From Acanthosoma haemorrhoidale (lineage: Eukaryota > Arthropoda > Insecta > Hemiptera > Acanthosomatidae), in the NCBI GenBank assembly GCA_930367205.1, contig OV884009.1:93765189-93829188 (forward strand): DNA of 64,000 nt. Direction: 5' to 3'. The notes beneath the pieces are model-generated. The model did not search any database. It saw only the letters and a program-made list of their open reading frames with translations, and had not been told where the DNA came from. A program made the position numbers and the translations under genes. Positions 24,566-34,010 of this stretch are shown one piece after another; the stretch's first letter is position 1, and each line of letters opens with the position of its first letter.

Positions 24566-24820
24566 TCAACAATATTGAGTTTTCTTTGTGTTTAACCTTA
24601 GTTTATAAGGTTTACTGGAAAATAGATCTTTCTGAATCTTGGCAAATGCAGCTAATGGATTAAACAGAAGAAAGGATAATCTTATTTGGTAGTCGTCAGT
24701 GTAAAGGTTATGGGTACAATGTTGTGTGGGTAGGGGTTGATTAGGGATAGGAACTGCTTGAGTATGGTTACAGAAGAATAATTGAAACATGCAGATAGAA
24801 CAATTGGGAATTATTAACAA
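24566..24820 (-). pseudogene. LINE reverse transcriptase fragment
   Basis: The minus frame contains NLYTDDYQI, the position of the Y-x-DD catalytic box, then IQKDL and LRLNTKKTQ, the block that follows it in Jockey- and CR1-like elements. The second box residue is T instead of A. About 84 codons remain, with no endonuclease or other domain nearby. Confidence 0.6.
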
Positions 24821-25554
24821 TTTTAATTTGGAAAAAAAGATTGAGTGATCTTTGGTATCAAATGAAACTCCATTTAATAGTAATTGTTTAGTTAAGGGCT
24901 ATTAATATCCTTCTTGAGAATGTTAGTCTGAAGATTTGTTATTAGAAGTCAGATTGGTTCTTTCATGTTTATAATGAAAAATTAATTTCTATTACTAGGA
25001 TAATCAATTTTTAAAAACGGTTTAAAACTTTTTAACAAAACTAAGTCTTGTATATGTTTTATTTCGTTTTCTTCATTTTAAAACCGTTTTGTCTTTTGTG
25101 ACTTGTTCTTGAATTCTTGTTTCATTTAATCTGTTTATATTAAAATCTATTTTCACCTGTTCCGATTCTTTTTTGGGTTTTTCTTGCTTTGTTCATTTTT
25201 GATAATAAAAAAAAAACATACTTTGGTTAAATGGATTTTAACTAAATGGTTCCAAGGGTTCTGTAAGTGTGTACCTGTATTTGCTGTAGGGGTTATTGCT
25301 CAGATTCTGTCTGGTGATCGAGTTTTAACTCAATGCTAAGGATATCCAATTAAAGACATGGTTTAAGCATTCATTGTCTTGCATGTTAATGTATGCTACT
25401 GGATAACTCACTAGAGATAGGAAAATGTTTGGTTTGCCAAATACTCTATTGTAGCCAACTATCTTGGCTAGAAGTCTTGGTTTACATTTCTCAGAGGTAT
25501 TCCTAAATCTTCACCGATATTGATGTATTTATTTTTAGTTCTTGTTGATCCTGG
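24821..25554. other. nothing recognised
   Basis: AT-rich up to 25230, more balanced afterwards. It may belong to the leader of the gag-bearing element that follows, but no LTR or primer site was found. Confidence 0.4.
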
Positions 25555-26210
25555 ATGTTTGATGCATGTGAAATTGTGCAAATAACTTTTTCTAGTAGTA
25601 TTCAATTTCGTTTCATCAAAATAGACGCAGATCAATTAAAGTTATTAATCGACGCTATGAATCAAAACCAACAGGCTTTTCTCGCAAAATTAGTTCAACA
25701 AACTCGATCTAGCCAAGACTTTCGATCATCGGTCACAAATGCATCTAACATTTCTTCTTTCGAAAACTTCAATCATAAGGAAGAGAATTTCAAATTTTAC
25801 AAACAGCGGTTTGATAATTATCTACAAATGAAGGAAATTTTTATGGATAAAGTAAAATGTGCTCAAATGCTCTTAAATTCTATCAGGGCACCTAATTATA
25901 ACACACTGGCAACTCTTGTTGCTCCCAAAACACCGGGAGATCTTAGTTATGAAGAATTAATAAAGGTCCTCGAACAACATTATCACCTACCCGAAATTTT
26001 TTAGTCGCTCAACACCATTTTTTATCCACTTACCAAAAAGAAAATGAGACAATTTCTGATTATATCGCATTGCTACGGCGTGACGTTTCTGATTGTGATT
26101 TTAACGTAGAATGTACATGTAAACTTAAGGTGTCCGCTGGAGACATTTCCCTAAGAACGCAGTTTATTCGTAGAATTAACGATAATAATATGAGAGAAAA
26201 GATTTTAGAA
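25555..26210 (+). pseudogene. Ty3-type gag remnant (element 1)
   Basis: The frame at 25555-26004 reads FENFNHKEENFKFYKQRFDN, then KVKCAQMLLNSI, then [17 protein letters not shown]. This matches the capsid-like gag of Ty3-type elements, where a tryptophan or aromatic residue, QRF, and the SYEEL...L-x-x-HY motif recur. A one-base shift near 26004 moves the continuation ([20 protein letters not shown], then [19 protein letters not shown]) to the frame used by 26070-26435. It then runs straight into the minisatellite. Nucleocapsid, protease and polymerase of this element are missing. Confidence 0.7.
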
Positions 26211-26392
26211 TCTATACCAGAAGCAACACCAGAACCAGAATCTATACCAGAACCAGAAGCAACACCAGAACCAGAAGCAACACCAGAACAAGAGTCTATA
26301 GCAGAAGCAGCACCAGAACCAGAATCTATACCAGAAGCAACACCAGAACCAGAATCCATACCAGAAGCAACACCAGAACCAGAATCTATAAC
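26210..26392 (+). repeat. in-frame minisatellite, about 30-bp unit
   Basis: Six or so degenerate units built from CCAGAAGCAACACCAGAACC and a CAGAATCTATA part encode [10 protein letters not shown] repeats. They stay in the gag frame for about 180 bases, then the frame ends after the primer-binding site at 26418. The minus strand translates to a serine/glycine-rich shadow. Confidence 0.8.
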
Positions 26393-26417
26393 CAATCTCC
26401 GTTGGGGAGACGATAAC

Positions 26418-26432
26418 TGGTGCCGAAACCCG
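26418..26432 (+). promoter_or_regulatory. retrotransposon primer-binding site
   Basis: TGGTGCCGAAACCCG begins with TGG and reads like the complement of a tRNA 3' end. It lies 90 bases before the gag start, as expected. Confidence 0.6.
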
Positions 26433-26522
26433 TGAACTACGAGCATTCTGGTAAACAACTGTAAGTAAAATTTGAATTTTTTCCCTGTTGTTTTATTGGG
26501 AAAAAGTGACCTAGTACACACA

Positions 26523-27294
26523 TGGTAGAATTACGGCCTGCGGCTTTCGAAGTGCCCGAATCACCTAGGGAAACGATGGCCGAAGCTCATGCAAGCTCCT
26601 TGGCTTGGATGAAGGTGTGAGCGGCGACGTCACAGGACCTGAGGAGAACAATATCGGACCTGGAGAAATTCTCAGGAGAGCTAGACGAATTGAAGTATTT
26701 CATCAAAGACGATGATAGGATTATGGAAAGGGTAGAGGCGAAGGCAAGTGAGGGTTTACTCGACTCTGGCGACGCAAAATCAATAAAAGCGGACCTAGTG
26801 TGCAGAATAAAAAGGAGCGTACTAAACCTAATACAGGCTGACGAAGACACCCCATGGGCCGTGGTAAAAGAAAGACTAAAGAAGGCATACGAAGGAGGCA
26901 GATGGACACAAGAAGAGGACATCTTCCAGATGTTCAGGGAGACCAGACGGCCCAATCAAACGAAAGGGCAGTACGCCGGAGAACTCTTGGCAAAGTTCAA
27001 CAAAATAACTGGAAAAATGAGAGAAACGGTGAACCTAGAGGAAGTGGAAGGCAGGATGGCCTTCCTATCGACCATCCTGAGGGTACAGTTGGCCAGGGAT
27101 ACCGGCAAAAATGATAGTCTACCGGGAGACCGATCGTTCATTGAGTGCGCCCAAGATTCCATGGACGCTAGTGCCCGTGAAGAAGAAGAAAAATTGGAGG
27201 CAGACGAGACAGGGTGGTCCAAGGTGATGTACAGGAGACCGAGAATGCCGCAACAGGCATGGAAGAGAAAGGATCAGCGGTATGTGGAGAAATA
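26523..27294 (+). pseudogene. Ty3-type gag (element 2)
   Basis: The likely start is the ATG at 26523 (MVELRPAAFEVPES). A stop and frameshift near 26620 lead into the frame of 26690-27295, which is open for 201 codons. It is rich in charged residues and shows the helical capsid pattern of gag: FIKDDDRIMERVEAKA, RRPNQTKGQYAGELLAKF, and an acidic stretch REEEEKLEADE. It ends at TAA 27293-27295. A shift carries on to the zinc-knuckle frame a few bases later. Confidence 0.6.
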
Positions 27295-27298
27295 AGGG

Positions 27299-27706
27299 GT
27301 GGTGGTTGAAGGAAGGAGGCCTAGTCAAGGGAGACCAACACCCAGCGGGAGGAAGGAGAACAGAAGATGTCACGGATGTGGGAGAATTGGACACTTAGAG
27401 ACGCAGTGCCCGCCCACAAAATGCTTTGAATGCGGAATTGATGGACACACCGCGAGGCAGAGTCCATACATTTTCCAGCGAACAGAGAGGTATAGGCCGG
27501 AACCGATGGAGGTAAACGCACAGAGGGTATGGAGAAAAACCAGAAGCCCCTCCGAATTGTCAAAATCTACGGGAGCGCCGGAGACAGAAGAGGAAGATGA
27601 TGAACCCAGGAGCAGCATAGGAGAGACTGGAGAGGACGGCAGGGACTACGGAAGAAGCAGACGACATGGCACGGAAGGAGGAAGGAAACCCCAAGCGGTG
27701 GCCTGA
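27299..27706 (+). pseudogene. nucleocapsid with two zinc knuckles (element 2)
   Basis: CHGCGRIGHLETQC is a perfect C-x2-C-x4-H-x4-C knuckle. The second, CFECGIDGHTARQS, keeps C, C and H but has serine in place of the final cysteine, so it should not bind zinc fully. A long acidic and arginine-rich tail follows up to a stop at 27704-27706. The frame lies downstream of gag after a one-base shift. Confidence 0.7.
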
Positions 27707-27709
27707 GGA

Positions 27710-28174
27710 GTGGGCTGGCAGAGGGGTGGCCGCACGATGAAAAACTATAGCGTGAGAGGGAATTACGGTGGTGTACGGGTGGTAGGGGGGGGGGCGTCGC
27801 GGATCCGGGCATGCGTGTGTAAGCTTATCACCCTGGGAGGGCCGAGTAAAATCGAAGGTGAATTGACGATGGGATTGGATAGGTGGGCGGAAAAGGGGGA
27901 ATATTTGAAAATACACTTGGTTGGGAAGATGCCGGGCGAGTAAGAGGGTATCATAGGGTGCGATCTCTTGGGCAGGGTAGGAGCACGAGTAAAGTGCCGT
28001 AACGGAATGTGGGATTTTAGACTAGGAAGAAAGTTATACCAGTGTACGGGAACCGTTGGGGACGAGAAGGAGCGAATTGGATCGAGCAATCGGGAGGACA
28101 AATGGATACGCGCTATTCAGCGAGAGTATGCCGATATAGTTTTCAACGAAGGGGACAAATTGGGAGTGACGTGA
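27710..28174 (+). pseudogene. protease C-terminal part and RT linker (element 2)
   Basis: Two frames together read GGPSKIEGELTMGLDRWAEK, then GIIGCDLLGRVGARVKC after a TAA. The I-I-G-x-D-L-L pattern is the C-terminal strand and helix of Ty3-type aspartic proteases. No D-T/S-G active site is visible before it. The linker to RT (REYADIVFNEGDKLGVT) is present, and then the reverse transcriptase itself is gone. Confidence 0.55.
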
Positions 28175-28317
28175 GAAAAGGTCCCTGAGATTCGTCCAGG
28201 AATGGTCTCCCGGCAAGGAAGGTGAGCGGGAGGGGACTCCAGCCAATGATGTCCCGAGTGACAGAAGCTCAGCGGGGGATAGGCCCTCGGGCATAGAGGA
28301 CGTCGACGCCATCAATA

Positions 28318-29007
28318 GTGTTCGTCCGATGTACTCTGAAGATGGAGACAGTAAAACAAGAAACGCGGCAGAGAGAAGTGACCCTTGCATTCCACCAAGG
28401 CAAGACAAACCACCGGGGAATCGACGCTACCCTGCAAGCATTGAAGAGGAAATATTTTTGGTGGGGCATGAAAGACACAATTACGAGAGTTATTGGTACC
28501 TGAGACACATGCCTCACCACGAAATATGATCGCCCCCCCCCCCGAGCAATACAGGAGGAGACGCCGACGGCAGACCGACCGTTGGAGGATTAGCAGGTGG
28601 ACACGTTCACATGGAGGGGATACAAATGGGTCTCCATTGTTGACAGTTTCAGCCAAACAGCGATCGCCCATCTGATAGCAGAACGATCAGCGGAAGCAGT
28701 ACTAAGGGCACTACGCACATGGTGCCAATTTTATGGCGTACCAGACACGATAGCTTCCGACGCCGGTAGGGAGTTCGATAACGCCGAAATCAGGGCCGAA
28801 GCGGCGGCCTTAGTGATCCGTTGGCATCTCAACACCCCAGGACACCCGAAGAGTCGAGGATACGTAGAGCGGCTGCACAGCACGCTCAGTGACCACCTAC
28901 GAATTCACCATGGAGAGAAGGGGTTAGAACCCAACGCGGCGATGGAAAAGGCAGTCATCGCGTATAACCACTCAATCCATTCTGCCACCGGTTTTTCTCC
29001 GGCCTAA
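28318..29007 (+). pseudogene. Ty3-type integrase (element 2)
   Basis: The N-terminal zinc-binding region is visible: FHQGKTNHRG, a YFWWGM helix, and then CDTC after a shift near 28500. The core domain is in the 28597-29007 frame: VDTFTWRG (first aspartate), IASDAGREFDN (second) and RGYVERLHS (glutamate). The spacing suits a D,D-35-E integrase. The C-terminal domain is cut off by a stop at 29005-29007. All three catalytic residues remain, but the frameshift and the missing RT make this copy non-autonomous. Confidence 0.75.
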
Positions 29008-29240
29008 GGCCTAAGGTAAACAAACCCGTAATGTGTGTATAGAGGATCAGGAGGAGAATAAAGCCAGTTATAAACCAAACCATCACGTTCTATCATTAAC
29101 CTTCTTATTCATTCTTTTTTTTTATCGTCTACAGCTGGGAGATGATAACTTATATATATATATATATTTCTATATATTCTATTTACCTTTTTATTTTATT
29201 TTGCAACTTGTTTCGAATTATTTGTTTGTGGGGGAGAAAC

Positions 29241-29385
29241 TGTTGTAACCGTGATATGTAACCACTGAGGTAACCTACCTCCTGTTGTGTATGTTGTATA
29301 TAGTTAGTGATCAAGGTGAAGCAACGTGGCGTTGAATAAAAGTGTACTCAGTACCTGTGTTAAATACTTTATCGAAAACCTAACA
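29241..29385 (+). repeat. short LTR (145 bp) of element 2
   Basis: A purine tract (GTGGGGGAGAAAC) runs up to TGTTGTAACC, and the repeat ends CCTAACA. The limits are confirmed by the related solo LTR at 30704-30795. It holds an AATAAA signal (GTTGAATAAAAG). Confidence 0.75.
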
Positions 29386-29579
29386 CAAAGAAACAATCGA
29401 TTCTCGTAAATGATTTTTTTTTTCCAATCTCCTTAAAAAATGACAGAATGATTATTTTCATTATAGATTCTCACTCTTATCTATTTACATAATAGTTTTA
29501 TTTGTCCTGTAGCATCGCTACATTCTATACAAGGCCTGAATTCCATAAAATTATATAATTTAATACAAGTATATTGGTA
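29386..29579. other. short AT-rich spacer
   Basis: No feature seen between the LTR and the 3' end of the minus-strand LINE. Confidence 0.4.
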
Positions 29580-32570
29580 CACATTATACCTGACTCCTTT
29601 GATAAGACTCTATAAGGTGATGGGGCTCACCTTTTGACCAAACACTTAAAACTAACTTACATACTAATGCTTAACCTAAAGTTCCCCTGATAGTCTGTTG
29701 CCATCGATTCGGGAGGGGTGGTGGGTTCAGTGTTAAACACTGGTTTGTGAGGTGCTGCAACGAGTCGAAAAACTTGATGTGCCGTCGGTGGATCTGTGGT
29801 ATGTTGGACCACTTTTTACATGATCACATTCTGGAAACGTTGGAGACTTAAGGCTGTATCGTCAGTCAAGTGGGTAAATAGCAGAGTACCGTACATCAGA
29901 GCTGACCAGAGGATACATTTATAGATCATCAGTTTGAGATGCTTCGACAGATTGGGTGAAGTTAGCAAGTGCGAAAGCCGGTAAGACCTTTGGCGAGCTG
30001 CTTTTATTTTACTACGAATATGAGTAGAGAAATGGAGATGCCTATCCATTTTTATACCCAGATAGTAGAATGAGAAAACTGGCGAGTTCTCTTGCCCTCC
30101 TATACTATATGATTTTGGCTAAGCTTTTTTGCCCTTTTGGAAAGAGAAGATTACGCAATCGGTCTTCCTGGCGTCCACACAAATGCTTAACTTGCCCAGC
30201 CTGTCACTGATTACGTTGCAAACTGACTCAGCCTGTGTAAGTGCTCTTTGTGCATTCATGATGAAAACCGGTCCTTGAGGAACTCCACAAGTCAGAGGGA
30301 ATGGGTCAGAGAGACAACCACCCACCCGTACTCTCACCAATCTGTCTTTCAAGAAGGAAACCAACATCGTGTACAGCTGCGACTGGGAATGCCCAGAGGT
30401 CCATTCCAGAAGAGCCAGAGTTCTGTGCTTTCCCAGCCGCAAAGCTGTCGACACAGTATCCCGTGGGACACTGAGTCGAAAGCCTGCGTGCAGTCCAACG
30501 AGACCATAGCAGTCACTGTGTTCTTGTTGATGCGTTTGCTGTACCCTCTGTACGTTCTGTACTCAGATGAGCCTGACACCCTGTCTGCTCGTACGGAATA
30601 GCATTTTCCGAACAAACCTCCTTCAGGTAGTTCAGAATATCCTTTTCGAGAATGTTCCCCGCGTGAGGGAGGAGACTAATCGAGCAATAGTGGGATAGGT
30701 GGTTGTTGGGTTTTCAATAAAGTACTTAACACAGTTCCTGAGTACACCATTTATTGAACACCACGTTGCTTCATCAACAAATCAGGGTTACAACAGTGGT
30801 CGGCTTTCTTCTTGCACTTCCACAGCGGCAACAAGATAGCTTGTTTCCACGCTGTCGGGAAGTATCGCCGCCTGATCCATGAATTGTACAGGTTGATGAG
30901 TTGGGCAATCAATCTCTCTCCTCGGTAGCTGTTTCAGCAGTACAGTTGGCTCCCCGTCGTGTCCTGATGCTTGGTTTCCCTTAAACCGGTGAAGAATTAC
31001 CTTGAGCTGCTTCGGGGAGACAAACATGTAGTTCTGACCTGTCTCCAGCTGCTGAGGTTCGTGGTAATTACCTGTCCTAGTGGCGTTGTCTGTGGTATAG
31101 CGGTCGGCCAGTATTTTCGCCTGTTCTTCCACTGCGTAGAGGGTGTTCCCGTCATAAAGACGGACACCTAACTCCTTCTTGGTACTGGTCTTTAGGAGCT
31201 TCCAAAACTTACGGAAATCGCCATGTAAGCCATGAAGCCGTTCAAGCCACGTTGCCGTCTTCCAATTCCTCATTAAGCCACGAATTTGTGTTGTAAGAGA
31301 GTTTATAGCTTTCTTCCCGTGACGATTCCTTGTTCTATACCAGTTATTCTTCCAATTATTGCATATGCGTATGGTCTGGTGGTTTTCGTAGCATGGGCGG
31401 CTTCGGGCTAATTTTTGGGATAGCAGTGTTTGCTGCATCGACGATAACCTCGTTCAGGAAAGCTACCTGTCGATCCACTTCCTCTGTAGTGCGGAGAACA
31501 GGAACCATATGGAATTGGTGGTAAAGTTGTGATCGATACAGGTCCCAGTCAGCCCGACGATAGTCGTACTTCGTAGGACGTGGAATTACAACTCTACCGT
31601 CAATGGAATACAGGACTGGCAGATGGTCGGTCGTTTTGTGAGTAAAAGATTTCGGGTGGAGGTGTGTGTGTACACCGTTACCTCTATGGTGAAAGGTGAA
31701 GTTCTGAGGGTGAACGATATTGTCACCAGAGCTCCACCGTAGCCATCAGTCCGTTCGATGACAACAGAGTAGCCCTTTAGCCTTATGGTCTGGTTAACTA
31801 TTCTCGTGTTCGTCAGGACGACGATATCCGGCGTGGAGATAGCTATTAGCGCCTCCACTTCTTCGAGTATGGCTATTAGACCACCAACGTTAAAATTTAG
31901 TGTTGTATCCTTACCCATTGGGCAAATAGTGTCTGAAGACCGGACATAAAGTCCCTTATCATGGTCTCGAGGTTCCAGATTCTCGAGACCCAGGGCAGAA
32001 GGCTCGGGGTGTTTTGAGCATTTGACGCTCCCGTCGTAGGTTGCTCCTCCTGTGAAGATCGGTGTGGTGGTGGGTGGCTGTTGTGTTCTTCTACCATCGG
32101 GCTGTCATCGGGTTTGGACCGACGGGAGCTGTCTGTGTTGGACCGGCGGTGGTTTATCCATCGTCCATCTTCTTTCTTAATTCTGCTGCAGCTTGCTGCT
32201 TTTTCCGGTATGGGCAGTCTCCGTACGAGGCGACATGTGGCCCTCGGCAGTTCACCTCCTGTGCTCTGTCGCAGTCTCTAGATTCGTGTGCCTGTGAACA
32301 CCGGACACACACGATTTTTCGTGTGCCCAAATCGTTGAAATCTATTACATTGGGGAATGCCGTCTTGTTTCTTTTATGGTACTACTCGAAACAGTACGTG
32401 ATTTATATTTTTGACCTTTCTCAGGTCTTCTATGGTAGTCGTTAGTGCTACCGTTGCTGAAATTGCAGAGATTTCAGTTTTGCGGCCTTGATCTGTCTTC
32501 CTTAGGTGCCAGACATCCAAGACCCCTGGTGCCTGTCCTATTGTTGTTTTTTTCAGCTTGCTTCGATATC
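29580..32570 (-). pseudogene. Jockey-type LINE remnant (gag, endonuclease, RT)
   Basis: Read on the minus strand, the order is ORF1 with knuckle-like blocks, then endonuclease, then RT. The ORF1 blocks are CNRFQRFGHTKNRVC, where the second cysteine is F, and CVRCSQAHESRDC in another frame. The endonuclease at 31918-31586 reads LNFNVGGLIAILEEVEAL, STPDIVVLTNTRI and DGYGGALV. The RT blocks are PKQLKVILHRFKGNQASGHD, VSLDCTQAFDSVSHG, CGVPQGP and the C-terminal THIRSKIKAARQRSYRLSH. The YADD-bearing segment after GVPQGP is deleted, and many frames are broken. A solo LTR has inserted at 30704-30795. Confidence 0.8.
30704..30795 (-). repeat. solo LTR inside the LINE, with 5-bp target duplication
   Basis: On the minus strand it runs from TGTTGTAACC to CCCAACA, 92 bases. 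It is related to the LTR at 29241-29385 but lacks about 53 internal bases. GTGGT stands on both sides (30699-30703 and 30796-30800), the expected target duplication. The LINE coding sequence resumes on each side. Confidence 0.85.
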
Positions 32571-32639
32571 CTAAAAGTGTACATTAGGCTAGTTAACGAT
32601 TCGCCACTTGTCAGATAACGCAGTTTTACTGCCAATCTC

Positions 32640-33200
32640 AAAGATGGAATGATTTCTCTAAATCTATTTTCTTGTCGGTTTATTTTCCTCCTAAAAGCTA
32701 AAGCAATTCATCAAAGTCACTTGGGGGTCAAACGGGCGAAGTTTCGGAAACCCTACTGTGTTCTGGTTGCAAAGTCGAACGTAAATTACAACCAAATGAG
32801 GCCCCTCTGCAAAAAGTTCATGTTTCCACCAGCAGGCGCCTCTTTGGATGATTATCACTGCACAATCTCAACAATCGTATCATTTCGTGTGAGTTTCCTC
32901 AGTTCTGTTTTTATCTGCTAAACCAGGTGCATATCCGGCTGTATGTTATCATACCTAAATATCTTTGCACTGTGGACTTTTTGTCTGTTGGAGATAGTAT
33001 TTCTTTAATCGCCTTTACCTTATTAGGATCAGGACACATACCTTCGTAAGAGTATGTAAGTCCCATACAAACAAATTGTTTCAATCTAATTCTCCATTTT
33101 GACTTATTGAATTTTATATTTAATTTACAACTTTTTGAAAAATCTCATCATGGATGACCGTGTCTTTTGCATGCACTAAAAGGTGATCTTGAAAAATAGA
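32640..33200 (-). pseudogene. Ty3-type reverse transcriptase and RNase H remnant (element 3)
   Basis: On the minus strand the frame reads HAKDTVIHDEIFQKV, then KQFVCMGLTYSYEGMCPDPN and KVKAIKEILSPTD, then VQRYLGMITY. This is the end of the palm and the start of the thumb/connection of Ty3-type RT, where G-x-x-PDP-x-K-V and RFLGM are conserved. Beyond it only scraps such as LRKLTRND remain. It is separated from its gag by a deletion. Confidence 0.65.
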
Positions 33201-33229
33201 AACACCTGGGATGTCACCAAAAAATTCCG

Positions 33230-33675
33230 TCATGGCTCACTGTATGACACTTGAGGTGTTGCTAATTGGGTTAATTCAACCGTTTTACAAATTTTAAAGG
33301 CATATTTAAATGTCAACACATCTTGCAAAAGTTTAGCTTTATATTTACATTTGACTTGTTGATAACACACACCAAAATGTCTGACTAAGACTTCACGCAT
33401 AGAACTGAACTCACAAGTCGAGCTTAAATTTTTTAATAGCATCACATAATTATCAATGGACTCAGCCTGTTTGACCTCTTGAGAAAAATGTTGGTCACTC
33501 AACAGTGATATTTTCTTATGGTTTGAAGTAAACCTCAAAATGTTAATAATACCGTTTAAATTGGGGTGATCAGGAACAGTTTAAATTGTTTCAAGCAGGA
33601 ATCCCATGTGTTCGACATTGCCGTTGGAGAGGGTCCTTCAAGTTCTAACACTGGTATATTTGACTGAGTAGACAT
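33230..33675 (-). pseudogene. Ty3-type gag remnant (element 3)
   Basis: It starts at the ATG at 33675-33673 (MSTQSNIPVLELEGPSPT). The capsid frame, shifted at about 33550, includes HFSQEVKQAESIDNYVMLL and SSTCEFSSM. This resembles the gag of element 1. The gag starts about 160 bases after a primer site and LTR on the same strand, which gives it a complete 5' end. Confidence 0.65.
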
Positions 33676-33838
33676 TTTTACTAATTAGGTATAATATCTT
33701 GCTTAATTGTAATGATATATAATAGAAGAACAGAAAGTTAGTCTCCTCGATTGAGATAGATAGTTAGTCACTATAGTCCAGTTTCCGCGACCACGAACGT
33801 TTTGTTTCCACTTTCCGATTATTTATTATTCGTCTTTA

Positions 33839-33852
33839 CACACCTGACACCA
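33839..33852 (-). promoter_or_regulatory. retrotransposon primer-binding site
   Basis: TGGTGTCAGGTGTG on the minus strand directly follows the LTR end AAAACA. TGGTGTCAG-type primer sites are common in Ty3-type elements. Confidence 0.6.
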
Positions 33853-34010
33853 TGTTTTGCTCGGTCAGTATTTTAAATAAAAATACAATTAAAATTATAT
33901 TTGAGTATAATTAAATAACATGACTTGTAAACATGCCATTCACATTTATCAACTGAGAAGGTAGACATACCTACACTGTTACCCCACCACCATCTATCTA
34001 CATTACAACA
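33853..34010 (-). repeat. 5' LTR (158 bp) of element 3
   Basis: On the minus strand it starts TGTTGTAATG and ends GAGCAAAACA, directly before the primer site. It has TG...CA ends. The 3' partner was not found, which agrees with a deleted element. Confidence 0.65.

Larger units (their letters stand above)
26393..29385 (+). mobile_element. deleted Ty3-type retrotransposon (element 2) with 3' LTR
   Basis: In order: primer-binding site, gag, nucleocapsid with zinc knuckles, protease end, integrase, polypurine tract and one LTR. Reverse transcriptase and RNase H are missing between 28174 and 28318. No LTR precedes the primer site; the sequence there is the minisatellite of element 1. The element is distinctly richer in GC than its surroundings. 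Confidence 0.75.

Noticed and set aside
26060..26521. A 153-codon minus-strand ORF rich in serine and glycine.
   Set aside because: It is the reverse reading of the minisatellite. The plus frame connects to gag.
27119..27916. Several minus-strand ORFs of 80-120 codons over the Ty3-type element.
   Set aside because: They are shadows of the GC-richer gag and protease region on the plus strand.
32062..32445. A 127-codon plus-strand ORF.
   Set aside because: It is antisense to ORF1 of the Jockey-type LINE, whose knuckle-like blocks read on the minus strand.
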